Of a stretch of 64,000 nucleotides of DNA, positions 18,513 through 26,073 are shown one piece after another. Each line of letters begins with the position of its first letter. Positions within the stretch are counted from its first letter, which is position 1. Position numbers and translations under genes: made by a program. The notes below the pieces were generated by a model, which was not told where the DNA came from, did no database searches, and was given only the letters and a program-made list of their open reading frames with translations. The stretch covers positions 1,674,001-1,738,000 of the forward strand of contig NZ_MSCJ01000001.1 in assembly GCF_002954615.1 (NCBI RefSeq), given 5' to 3'. Source of the DNA: Photobacterium angustum. Lineage in GTDB: Bacteria; Pseudomonadota; Gammaproteobacteria; Enterobacterales; Vibrionaceae.

Positions 18513-18655
18513 GAAATATTAAAAATTTATGACAGACCGAATAATTGAATGTACGGCACTGAAACGCCAAAAAATTGACACTTATTCGTAGACATTAAAT
18601 TTATAATATTTAAAACTATCACTAGTAATTTATTAATAGCTTGGAGAGTTAATAA

Positions 18656-18781
18656 ATGCAGTGCGGAAAATGCGCTAGTTTCGATGTAGGAAGAATTAAA
18701 CGAAAACTATGGCATAAGTTTTACATTAGAAGAATTCATCTCTGTAACCAATGTGGTTGGATGCATAAACAAAAAAAATAA
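18656..18781 (+). CDS. 41-residue zinc-ribbon protein
   Basis: A short ORF starts MQCGKCASFDVGRIKRKL and ends with a TAA after HKQKK. It contains two CxxC knuckles, Cys3/Cys6 and Cys30/Cys33, separated by 23 residues, in a very basic protein (about eleven Lys and Arg). This is the plan of a small zinc ribbon that might bind nucleic acid. A strong GGAGAG ribosome site lies seven bases before the ATG. A TATAAT (18602-18607) stands about 50 bases upstream and a bidirectional terminator follows. I know no name for it; function unassigned. Confidence 0.75.
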   Translation: MQCGKCASFDVGRIKRKLWHKFYIRRIHLCNQCGWMHKQKK

Positions 18782-18812
18782 TAAATAGATTATATTGATG
18801 AATCAAAACAAT

Positions 18813-18840
18813 AAAAAACCGCCTTTCGGCGGTTTTTTTA
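18813..18840. terminator. Bidirectional terminator between zinc-ribbon gene and fabV
   Basis: AAAAACCGCC/GGCGGTTTTT with a TTTC loop, with A and T runs serving both converging genes. Confidence 0.85.
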
Positions 18841-18852
18841 TTTTGTATTGAA

Positions 18853-20055
18853 TTAGATGTCTTTCACATCAAACTCAACAACCGGATTCACATCTGCATC
18901 ATAATCAACAGCGTCAATACCAAAGCCAAATAGCTTTAAAAACTCATCTTTATATTGCTGATAGTCAGCGACATCAAATAAGTTTTCATTAGTTACATTT
19001 GGCCATAAATCACGACAATGTTGCTGAATATCTTCGCGAAGTTCCCAATCATCTAGACGTAAACGGTTTTCGCCATCAACTTCTGGTGCTGTACCATCTG
19101 CTTTAAATAAGCGTTGATTGAACATACGTAAAATCTGCTGCATACAACCTTCGTGTACGCCTTCTTCACGCATCTTCTTAAATACCATCGCAATGTAAAG
19201 TGGCATAACAGGAATTGCAGCACTAGCTTGCGTTACAACACTCTTAAGCACAGCAACATTCGCTGAGCCACCATGTTGTGCTAATTTTTCATTTAGCTCT
19301 GTTGCAGCACGATCAAGATCCATTTTCGCTTGACCTAATGCACCGTGCCAGTAAATTGGCCAAGTAATTTCAGTACCAATGTAGCTATAAGCAACCGTCT
19401 TGCAACCGTCAGCTAAAACGCCAGCATCAGATAGAGCATCAATCCAAAGTTCCCAGTCTTGACCGCCCATAACCGTTACAGTATCAGCAACTTCTTGCTC
19501 TGTAGCTGGCTCAATGCTTGCTTCGATTAATACATCTTTATTGGTATCTACTGCTGTTGCTGTGTACGTCTCACCCATTGGTTTTAAGCATGAGCGGATA
19601 ACTTCACCTGTTTCAGGTAATTTACGTACAGGTGATGCAAGTGAGTAAATCACCATATCAACTTGACCAAGATCTTCTTTGATCAATTCGATTGTCTTTT
19701 GTTTTGCTTCGTTAGAGAAAGCATCACCATTCAAGCTTTTTGAATAAAGACCTTCTTCTTTCGCAAACTTGTCAAATGCTGCTGAGTTATACCAACCTGC
19801 AGTGCCTGGTTTCTTCTCTGTACCTGGTTTTTCAAAGAACACACCAATAGTTGCAGCACCACCGCCGAATGCCGCAGCAATACGAGACGATAAGCCATAA
19901 CCACTTGATGAACCAACAACTAACACACGCTTAGGTGCGTTCGCGATTGGACCTTGTGCTTTAGTATAAGCAATTTGCTCTTTTACGTTCTCTTCACAAC
20001 CCACAGGGTGCGTTGTTGTACAAATAAATCCACGAGTTTTAGGTTTGATGATCAT
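18853..20055 (-). CDS. fabV: Enoyl-ACP reductase FabV
   Basis: FabV reduces trans-2-enoyl-ACP with NADH in the last step of fatty acid elongation and is a triclosan-tolerant replacement for FabI. From the ATG at 20055 the protein is 400 residues and begins [20 protein letters not shown] as other FabV proteins do. The NAD-binding text [15 protein letters not shown] and the catalytic Tyr235-x8-Lys244 ([10 protein letters not shown]) are present. The ORF opens two codons earlier at a TTG (20061), but GGGAAG is spaced for the ATG. It lies downstream of fadE on the same strand, separated by a terminator. Confidence 0.95.
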   Translation of the reverse strand: MIIKPKTRGFICTTTHPVGCEENVKEQIAYTKAQGPIANAPKRVLVVGSSSGYGLSSRIAAAFGGGAATIGVFFEKPGTEKKPGTAGWYNSAAFDKFAKEEGLYSKSLNGDAFSNEAKQKTIELIKEDLGQVDMVIYSLASPVRKLPETGEVIRSCLKPMGETYTATAVDTNKDVLIEASIEPATEQEVADTVTVMGGQDWELWIDALSDAGVLADGCKTVAYSYIGTEITWPIYWHGALGQAKMDLDRAATELNEKLAQHGGSANVAVLKSVVTQASAAIPVMPLYIAMVFKKMREEGVHEGCMQQILRMFNQRLFKADGTAPEVDGENRLRLDDWELREDIQQHCRDLWPNVTNENLFDVADYQQYKDEFLKLFGFGIDAVDYDADVNPVVEFDVKDI

Positions 20056-20175
20056 CTTCAACTTCCCTTACATAGTTGTCGATAGGATAAAAGGTTAGCG
20101 TCAAATGCGCATTAAATTTATGACAGAAAATGATAAAAACCGTAGTGGTTGGAGGTGTTACAGATATTTCTGGTC

Positions 20176-20203
20176 AAAAAAAGTGCCACGCTTAGCGTGG
20201 CAC
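20176..20203 (-). terminator. Intrinsic terminator of fadE
   Basis: GTGCCACGC/GCGTGGCAC with a three-base loop; on the minus strand it is followed by seven T. It sits 40 bases after the fadE stop. Confidence 0.88.
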
Positions 20204-20242
20204 ATGGGAGATTCCAGGTTTATATATCACTAACTAAGCTAC

Positions 20243-22519
20243 CTAAGCCGCTTTTCCTGGTAGTATGCGAGCTTTTTTAAAATGGTCTGCACAAAAATGA
20301 TCAACTTGAACCGCTTTTTGTCTTAGCTGTTCAGCATTTTCTATTTTTTTCTTATCTGCTTCTGTGATTACTCCCACATCTAATGCAACTTGTAACTTAT
20401 TTGTTAACGAAGCTTTGCGTGGGATCTCACCTCTACGTGTTGCTTTCATCAGTTTTCGCTCTAAAGGTTTGATCTCGTGCATAGCTAAAAAGGCACGTTC
20501 CATAATCGCAACAGGATCATCCTCTTTATCACCAACATAACAAAGATGAGTTAATCGCTCACGATGTACACCTGGAGTCATTAATGCTTCTGCGATGTCG
20601 ATAGCTATTACATCTGATGGTGCGTGATAATGGATGCCTAACGGGAAGTTAATCGTACGAAGTAGACGCCCAACACCTTTACGAGGGAAATTATTAAATA
20701 CATCATTAAAAGCAACACCACATTGATGTAAACAATGCTCTACACCGTATTTCACCATTGATAAATCTTGCTGTTGACGCCCTTCATCTTCATAGCGTTT
20801 CAATACTGCCGATGCTAAATAAAGATGACTTAAAACATCACCTAAACGTGCAGAGACTAATTCTCGGCGTTTTAACTCACCGCCAAGGCTTAACATCGCA
20901 AAATCCGCACTCACCGCCAATGCCTTAGCCATTCTTGCTAACTGGCGATAATAAGGTGCTGTTTCACCACTAACGGGTGAACGGTTAAAACGAGAGCCTG
21001 AAAAGGCATTCAGTAAAGACTTACTAACATTACCAATAGCAAAACCAATATGTTTTGATAGCAACTTATCAAACTCTTTTGCACCTTGCTGTTCATCTGG
21101 GTTAGCAGCCGCTTCCATTTCACTAAGCACATAAGGGTGGCAACGTGTTGCACCTTGACCAAAGATCATCAAGTTTCGAGTTAGAATATTCGCGCCTTCA
21201 ACAGTGATAGCAACTGGCATACCAAAGTAGTGATGGCCTAAATAGTTCATTGGACCGAGCTGAATAGCACGACCAGCATGCACATCCATTGAATCATTAA
21301 GGATTGTTCGTGCCATTTCAGTCATATGGTATTTAGCAATGGCTGTAACAATCCCAGGGGTTTGTCCCATATCTAGTGAAGTCGTGGTTAACGTTCGGGC
21401 AGCTTCCAACATATAAGTGAAGCCACCTATTCGCCCTAAAGATTGTGCAACGCCTTCAAAATTACCGATTGAAGTACCAAATTGCTTACGAACAACGGAA
21501 TATGCGCCTGTCGTTTTCGCTGTTAAATGACCAATGGCAGTGCCTAATGCAGGAAGGGAAATACCACGTCCTGCTGATAAACACTCCACTAGCATTCGCC
21601 AACCTTTACCAGCATATTCTTGACCACCTATTAACCAATCCATTGGAATGAACACATCATTACCGCGTGTAGGTCCATTCATAAATGCCATATTCAATGG
21701 GTCATGGCGTTCACCAATTTCAACACCAGGATGATCGGCGGGAATTAATGCACAGGTAATACCTAATTCTTTTTTATCACCAAGCAGGCCATCAGGATCT
21801 TTCATTTTGAAAGCTAGACCTAATACTGTTGCAACGGGTGCTAAGGTAATATAGCGTTTGTTCCATGTTAGGCGTAAACCTAATACTTGCTCACCTTCAT
21901 GTTCGCCATAACAAACAATACCTTCATCAGGAATACTACCGGCATCTGAACCAGCTTCTGGCCCAGTTAATGCAAAACATGGAATATCTTTACCGTTAGC
22001 TAAACGTGGTAGCCAATAATTCTTCTGCTCTTCTGTCCCGTAATGAGTCAATAATTCACCAGGCCCTAGGGAATTAGGTACCATGACACATACCGCAGCA
22101 CTTAAACTACGCGTCGCAATTTTGGCAACTATGGTTGAATTCGCATGCGCTGAAAAATCAAGGCCACCGTATTCTTTACCAATAATTAACGAGAAAAACT
22201 TTTCATCACGTAAGTACTGCCACACCTCTGGCGATAAATCTTTATCTTCTTGTACAATCTGATAATCGTTTAACATAGCCAATAACGTTTCTAGCTTAGT
22301 GTCGATAAACACTTGCTCTTCATCAGAAAGTTTGGGCTTAGGATAGGTTAACAACGTATTCCAGTTAGGTTGTCCACTAAATAACTCGCCATCCCACCAT
22401 ACACTTCCCGCTTCCATTGCCTCGCGTTCTGTTTCAGATAACGGTGGCAACACTTTTTTAAACATCTTAAAGGCGGGGTCGCTGAGATAACGTTTTCGCA
22501 TTACAGATAAAGTGCTCAT
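20243..22519 (-). CDS. fadE: Acyl-CoA dehydrogenase FadE
   Basis: The 758-residue flavoprotein performs the first dehydrogenation of beta-oxidation. The dehydrogenase core (about 80-480) includes YGGLDFSAHANS, FALTGPEAGSDAGSIPD and the helical region VECLSAGRGISLPALG. The C-terminal extension (about 490-750, DUF1974-type) is characteristic of the long FadE enzymes. It lacks the N-terminal membrane helices of E. coli FadE (814 residues) and starts directly with MSTLSVMRKRYLS. An AAGGA ribosome site precedes the ATG. It follows psrA by about 66 bases on the same strand, so both probably form an operon repressed by PsrA. Confidence 0.93.
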   Translation of the reverse strand: MSTLSVMRKRYLSDPAFKMFKKVLPPLSETEREAMEAGSVWWDGELFSGQPNWNTLLTYPKPKLSDEEQVFIDTKLETLLAMLNDYQIVQEDKDLSPEVWQYLRDEKFFSLIIGKEYGGLDFSAHANSTIVAKIATRSLSAAVCVMVPNSLGPGELLTHYGTEEQKNYWLPRLANGKDIPCFALTGPEAGSDAGSIPDEGIVCYGEHEGEQVLGLRLTWNKRYITLAPVATVLGLAFKMKDPDGLLGDKKELGITCALIPADHPGVEIGERHDPLNMAFMNGPTRGNDVFIPMDWLIGGQEYAGKGWRMLVECLSAGRGISLPALGTAIGHLTAKTTGAYSVVRKQFGTSIGNFEGVAQSLGRIGGFTYMLEAARTLTTTSLDMGQTPGIVTAIAKYHMTEMARTILNDSMDVHAGRAIQLGPMNYLGHHYFGMPVAITVEGANILTRNLMIFGQGATRCHPYVLSEMEAAANPDEQQGAKEFDKLLSKHIGFAIGNVSKSLLNAFSGSRFNRSPVSGETAPYYRQLARMAKALAVSADFAMLSLGGELKRRELVSARLGDVLSHLYLASAVLKRYEDEGRQQQDLSMVKYGVEHCLHQCGVAFNDVFNNFPRKGVGRLLRTINFPLGIHYHAPSDVIAIDIAEALMTPGVHRERLTHLCYVGDKEDDPVAIMERAFLAMHEIKPLERKLMKATRRGEIPRKASLTNKLQVALDVGVITEADKKKIENAEQLRQKAVQVDHFCADHFKKARILPGKAA

Positions 22520-22585
22520 AGTTCAGATCCTTTTGCTTCGATTATTTTTATAATGACTAAGTAGGTATACATTCGTTATTTAGTT

Positions 22586-23245
22586 TTAGACTTGCTTAAC
22601 CAGAGAAATATTCGGTTCTATTGGCGCACCAACCCCTGCTGCGAGATAGGGGACAAGGCGATCAATTAAATCTTCAGTTTTCACATGACTCGAAAAATCG
22701 TTTTCTGCTATTTCACACAAAGCGGCGCTTGATGCCATCGTGAATACCGATGCACCTAACGTGAAATGTAAGCGCCAGAAAAGAGTTTCCGGATCTAAGG
22801 ATGGATTAGCACGGCATACTGCTGTGACAAAAAGAGAGAGAACTTTGTCGTAACGGGTAACAATAAACCACCGTAAATGTCCCTGTACGTCAGTATAACC
22901 TCGCCCTAGTAATGACATAAAAACCGTCGCGCCATTAGTTCGACAATCATTAAGGCTCACTAACGGTGACTTGGTACAGTGGAAAACATCTTCCATCGTA
23001 AAATCATCGCGGGTTAAGAGTCTTTCTAATTCGCTTTGCAGCGCTGGCATAAAAATATCAAGGTAGCGGCTGAGTACTGCACGTACTAATGTTTTCTTGT
23101 CTCCGTAATGGTAATTTACAGAGGCAAGATTGACTCCAGCTTTACTCGTTATGGTCCGCAGCGACGTTTCGTTAAAACCATGCTCGGCAAATAACAGCTC
23201 AGCGGCATCTAGAATGCGACTTTTAGTTTCACCTTTTCCAGCCAT
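22586..23245 (-). CDS. psrA: TetR-family fatty-acid-responsive regulator PsrA
   Basis: The 219-residue repressor has an N-terminal TetR helix-turn-helix (about 5-55: RILDAAELLFAEHGFNETSLRTITSKAGVNLASVNYHYG) nearly identical to Pseudomonas PsrA, and a C-terminal ligand domain (RLHFTLGASVFTMASS) that senses acyl-CoA or fatty acid. In pseudomonads and vibrios PsrA represses beta-oxidation genes. I chose the second of two close ATGs (23245) for its better spacing from GGTG; the first is at 23251. Just upstream lies an AAAC-N4-GTTT palindrome that fits the PsrA box, suggesting autorepression and control of the downstream fadE. Confidence 0.9.
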   Translation of the reverse strand: MAGKGETKSRILDAAELLFAEHGFNETSLRTITSKAGVNLASVNYHYGDKKTLVRAVLSRYLDIFMPALQSELERLLTRDDFTMEDVFHCTKSPLVSLNDCRTNGATVFMSLLGRGYTDVQGHLRWFIVTRYDKVLSLFVTAVCRANPSLDPETLFWRLHFTLGASVFTMASSAALCEIAENDFSSHVKTEDLIDRLVPYLAAGVGAPIEPNISLVKQV

Positions 23246-23260
23246 TTTCATTCACCCGTA

Positions 23261-23276
23261 TTAAACACATGTTTAA
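23261..23276. promoter_or_regulatory. Putative PsrA operator
   Basis: TTAAACACATGTTTAA has perfect six-base arms around a four-base spacer and matches the published PsrA pattern (G/C)AAAC-N2-4-GTTT(G/C) in its core. It sits 16 bases upstream of the psrA start codon, an ideal place for autorepression. Confidence 0.6.
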
Positions 23277-23455
23277 ATACTACAACTCGTTAACACTTTT
23301 AACAAGTTTGCTATCTCATTTTGAGAGGTGAAATTTCAATAGATCTTAAAGACAGATAAAATAAAAATTAGACATTAAATATCAACAACTTAAAAAACCC
23401 AAGCATAACCAAGGTTAATAATTAATAAAATATAATAGAAAAAAGATATATTTTC

Positions 23456-23483
23456 GGAACTTAACCCCATCGACTGGGTCTGA
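23456..23483 (+). promoter_or_regulatory. Sigma-E-type promoter
   Basis: GGAACTT (23456-23462), 16 bases, then TCTGA (23479-23483). This equals the consensus of RpoE promoters (GGAACTT-N16-TCTRA). Six bases later lies G23490, the predicted start. Confidence 0.75.
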
Positions 23484-23489
23484 TTACAT

Positions 23490-23556
23490 GCCACTACTTT
23501 TTGTTGAAGATTTTCCTTCATAGCCTGCTCCTGTTATTGGAGTAGGTTTTATTTCT
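23490..23556 (+). ncRNA. Predicted sigma-E-dependent sRNA, RybB/MicV-like
   Basis: An RNA of about 65 nt is predicted from a near-perfect sigma-E promoter to an intrinsic terminator. Its 5' end GCCACUACUUUUUG is unpaired and resembles the RybB/MicV seed (GCCACUGCUUUU, recalled). A small hairpin follows (TGAAG/CTTCA, 23505-23520), then the terminator CCTGCTCC/GGAGTAGG (23524-23546) with TTTTATTTC. Bases 23494-23502 (CTACTTTTT) can pair with porin codons 2-5 at 12877-12885. It lies divergently next to psrA, which is, as I recall, where V. cholerae has VrrA. A frame MPLLFVEDFPS starts at 23488, but that would be leaderless, so I prefer the RNA reading. Confidence 0.72.
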
Positions 23557-24086
23557 TTGCTTACTTTTACGAAGTGCCCCCTCTTGTTCTTCCCCTCCTA
23601 TTAATATATACACACATATCATTTATACCACCGCTAAATGATTCACTTTTATATACAATTTCACGATACTACTAATAATAGTAATTACTTTGGCAATTTA
23701 TATAAATAACCATTACTCAAGACAATTAATCAATTAAATTAAAACATAACATGATATCTAATTATCTTTATTTTTAGTTCTGTTAATTATAATTAAGAAT
23801 GGTTATAAAATTAGTTTAACGATTAAAATTAACCAATACAATATTTGTAATACATAATACAAATAGAGATTCATGCACTTTTATTTAAAAAACAAATAAA
23901 ACAATAAATACCATTAAAATCAGTGTCTTATTTTATTTTATATTTAGTTACATTTTAACTTGCCATCATTGTTTTTATCGCTAGAATTCCCCCACAGTAT
24001 TAACGGTTAATATTTAATAAAGATATATATTACTACGATCTATTTATTCGGTTTTTCACCGTATAAATATCATTAGAGAGAAATTC

Positions 24087-25340
24087 ATGTTTGATAGAGC
24101 AAAGCAAATTCTTATTGCTGGTTTTTGTATTAATTTATGTATTGGTATTCTATTTACTTGGAGCGTATTTAAAAAAGCGCTAGTTGTTGATTTAGGATGG
24201 ACAAACTCAGAAGCATCTCTGCCTTATACTGTTGCTATTATTACCTTCTCTATAACTCTTCTTTTAGCTGGTATTTTACAAGATAAATTTGGCCCTAAAC
24301 GTGTATTAATAGCAGGTACAATTTGCTCTGGTTTGGGTTTAATCGCATCAGGTTACATCACAAACCCTACTCAACTTATTTTTACCTTTGGTATTCTTGC
24401 TGGTGGTGGCATTGGTTTTGGTTATGCTTGTTTAAGCCCTGCTGCAATGAAATGGTTTCATCCTTCGAAGCGCGGGCTTGTAAATGGCCTTATCGCTGCG
24501 GGCTTTGGGCTTGCTGGTGTTTATCTTGCTCCATTAATTACATCGTTAATAGGGAGTTACGGTATTAGCTATAGCTTCATTATTTTAGGTATTGCGCTTT
24601 TATGTATTGCTACACCATTAGCATTTACCATTACTAATCCACCAACGCATTACGTACCTGTCGCTTCATCTAAACAAACAAATAAGAAAGTAGCGGTGCC
24701 ACAAAAAGAAATGCGCTGGACTGCTATGCTCAAAACGACTCAGTTTTATAGCATTTGGGTTATGTACCTTTGTGCATCATCAACAGGCTTAATGATCATT
24801 GGTAATATTACCTCTATCGCTTCGGCACAAGCAGGTATGACGGATGCTGCTCACCTTGTTGTTATTCTAGCTTTATTTAATACATCAGGCCGTGTGTTTG
24901 CTGGCATGCTATGCGACAAAATTGGTGGTCTTAAAACATTATCATTGTCATTTATGTTATCTATTGCCAACATGATGTTGTTCCCTCATTACACAAGCCA
25001 TATTAGTCTTATCATCGGTATGGCAACAGCGGGCTTATGTTATGGAACCTTACCTGCAGTATTTCCATCACTAACTGCAGGTTTCTATGGTTTGAAAAAC
25101 TACGGTACAAACTATGGTGTCGTATACACAGCATGGGGTGTCAGTGGTTTCATTGGCCCTGTTATCGCCGCAGTTGCTGTTGATACCACAGGTAATTACA
25201 ACCTCGCTTATTTCTACTCGGCAATTATCATGGGAATCGCATTTGTGTTTTCGGTGCTAACAAAGAATCCAACAGGCAAAGCTGTGAAAACTGTTGAAAA
25301 AGAAGACAATGAAATTCTAAATACAAAAGTTACGGCCTAA
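24087..25340 (+). CDS. Major facilitator transporter of the oxalate:formate antiporter (OFA) family
   Basis: The 417-residue protein has 12 predicted helices in two halves joined by a cytoplasmic loop (about residues 190-215, polar and Lys-rich). The motif LAGILQDKFGPKRVLIAG between helices 2 and 3 and FAGMLCDKIGGLKTLSL in the second half are MFS signatures; GGGIGFGYACLSPAAMKWFHPSKRGLVNG is typical of OFA members. These exchange or import small carboxylates (oxalate, formate, lactate, pyruvate); the substrate here is not deducible. A GAGAG ribosome site lies before the ATG. Predicted sRNA genes flank it on both sides. The nearest strong terminator downstream (25564-25592) belongs to the next unit, so read-through may produce a 3'UTR sRNA. 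Confidence 0.88.
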   Translation: MFDRAKQILIAGFCINLCIGILFTWSVFKKALVVDLGWTNSEASLPYTVAIITFSITLLLAGILQDKFGPKRVLIAGTICSGLGLIASGYITNPTQLIFTFGILAGGGIGFGYACLSPAAMKWFHPSKRGLVNGLIAAGFGLAGVYLAPLITSLIGSYGISYSFIILGIALLCIATPLAFTITNPPTHYVPVASSKQTNKKVAVPQKEMRWTAMLKTTQFYSIWVMYLCASSTGLMIIGNITSIASAQAGMTDAAHLVVILALFNTSGRVFAGMLCDKIGGLKTLSLSFMLSIANMMLFPHYTSHISLIIGMATAGLCYGTLPAVFPSLTAGFYGLKNYGTNYGVVYTAWGVSGFIGPVIAAVAVDTTGNYNLAYFYSAIIMGIAFVFSVLTKNPTGKAVKTVEKEDNEILNTKVTA

Positions 25341-25427
25341 ATATAAACAAAGCAGTTTAGATATTACTTAAAAATCAATGCATTAAGTAATCACGATACT
25401 TTAATACTAAAAATATTCGAAAACTTA

Positions 25428-25455
25428 GGAACCTTTTTTAAAATCCTAAGTCTTA
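25428..25455 (+). promoter_or_regulatory. Sigma-E-like promoter of unit 2
   Basis: GGAACCT (25428-25434), 16 bases, TCTTA (25451-25455). One mismatch from the consensus in each box, with exact spacing. It overlaps a hairpin CTTAGGA/TCCTAAG (25424-25450). Confidence 0.45.
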
Positions 25456-25460
25456 AATAG

Positions 25461-25592
25461 TGTATTCAGATTGATAAAGATTTAGCAAAACAAACATGTT
25501 TCAACAATTTTTATCATTGTAAATGCCACTACTGCTTTAACTCCTAATTGTAATTTTTAGTTTGCCCACTATTTTTTAGTGGGCTTTTTTTT
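25461..25592 (+). ncRNA. Predicted sRNA, unit 2 of the cluster
   Basis: An RNA of about 130 nt is predicted. A 5' hairpin can form from TGATAAA (25472-25478) and TTTATCA (25510-25516). An unpaired stretch carries GCCACTACTGC (25525-25535), then the terminator GCCCACTA/TAGTGGGC (25564-25584) ends in eight T. A shorter RNA starting near 25525 would resemble the RybB-like unit at 23490. Alternatively it is processed from the 3'UTR of the transporter gene. An ORF of five codons at 25523 is not credible. Confidence 0.6.
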
Positions 25593-25650
25593 GTAAAAAA
25601 CGGTCTTTGGTGGTCACCATAAAAAAAGATGACTTTTTTTTCACTTTTAT

Positions 25651-25678
25651 TGAACTAACTTTAATTTCGTTACTCTTA
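25651..25678 (+). promoter_or_regulatory. Sigma-E-like promoter of unit 3
   Basis: TGAACTA (25651-25657), 16 bases, TCTTA (25674-25678). The core GAACT and spacing fit; edges differ from the consensus. Confidence 0.4.
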
Positions 25679-25684
25679 CTAATA

Positions 25685-25832
25685 TGATTCATAATAAAAC
25701 CTACTATGCCTTTGGTTTTGAATCAGTGTTTTACAGTTTTTTATTTATGTTAGATGTCCACTACTGCTGAACTTTTTGTAAAATTTACGGAACTTTTTAT
25801 CCCATTAAAATATTTTTAATGGGATTTTTTTT
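25685..25832 (+). ncRNA. Predicted sRNA, unit 3 of the cluster
   Basis: An RNA of about 148 nt. The 5' part folds as GATTC/GAATC around AAAACC/GGTTTT (about 25687-25722). The middle is U-rich and carries CCACTACTGC (25758-25767), identical over ten bases to unit 2. The terminator TCCCATTAAAA/TTTTAATGGGA (11 bp, 25800-25824) ends in eight T. A 21-codon frame (ATG at 25754) runs into the terminator without a ribosome site; I consider it incidental. Confidence 0.6.
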
Positions 25833-25911
25833 ATCTATTCAGATGACTTAAGTAGTCGAAACGGTGTTGTTGCGTGTTTTTTTGCCTGAAAACTATTTTT
25901 TGAAAAAGTTT

Positions 25912-25939
25912 TGAACCAAACCTAAAATTCAGAGTCTGA
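25912..25939 (+). promoter_or_regulatory. Sigma-E-like promoter of unit 4
   Basis: TGAACCA (25912-25918), 16 bases, TCTGA (25935-25939). The -10 box equals that of the promoter at 23456; the -35 core GAAC is kept. Confidence 0.45.
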
Positions 25940-25945
25940 ATATAT

Positions 25946-26071
25946 AGAATCCATAATATTGGTGAGAATTGTTTAACTGGCCGTCGAACTTCTTCCAATA
26001 CTCCTTATTGCCACTGCAATTATCCTTTAATTGCATATTTTTACGCTGAACTGTTGTTCAGCGTTTTTTTT
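25946..26071 (+). ncRNA. Predicted sRNA, unit 4 of the cluster
   Basis: An RNA of about 126 nt. It contains GCCACTGC (26010-26017), identical to the recalled RybB 5' octamer, though partly inside a TGCAATT/AATTGCA hairpin (26015-26035). The terminator ACGCTGAAC/GTTCAGCGT (26043-26064) ends in eight T. The sequence after the T-run (ATCTATTTAGA) matches that after unit 3 (ATCTATTCAGA), a sign of tandem duplication. The terminator ends two bases before the stop of the opposite gene. Confidence 0.6.
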
Positions 26072-26073
26072 AT

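Larger units (their letters stand above)
23246..24086. other. Intergenic region between psrA and the OFA transporter
   Basis: About 840 AT-rich bases. Apart from the PsrA operator and the sRNA gene at 23490, I find no ORF with a ribosome site. The stretch 23600-24060 holds poly-AT sequence with no hairpin or motif I can name; the transporter promoter must lie in it. Confidence 0.5.
25341..26073 (+). other. Gene-free region with three plus-strand terminator units
   Basis: Over 700 bases contain no credible ORF, yet hold three strong plus-strand intrinsic terminators (ending 25592, 25832 and 26071), each with about eight T. On the minus strand none has a T tail, so these end plus-strand transcripts. 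The three units are listed separately as ncRNA. Confidence 0.75.

Noticed and set aside
25754..25819. 21-codon frame in sRNA unit 3 (and 5- to 13-codon frames beginning Met-Pro-Leu in the others)
   Set aside because: None has a ribosome site, lengths and sequences differ, and frames run into terminator stems. A shared RNA seed explains the similarity better, although a dual-function RNA is not excluded.
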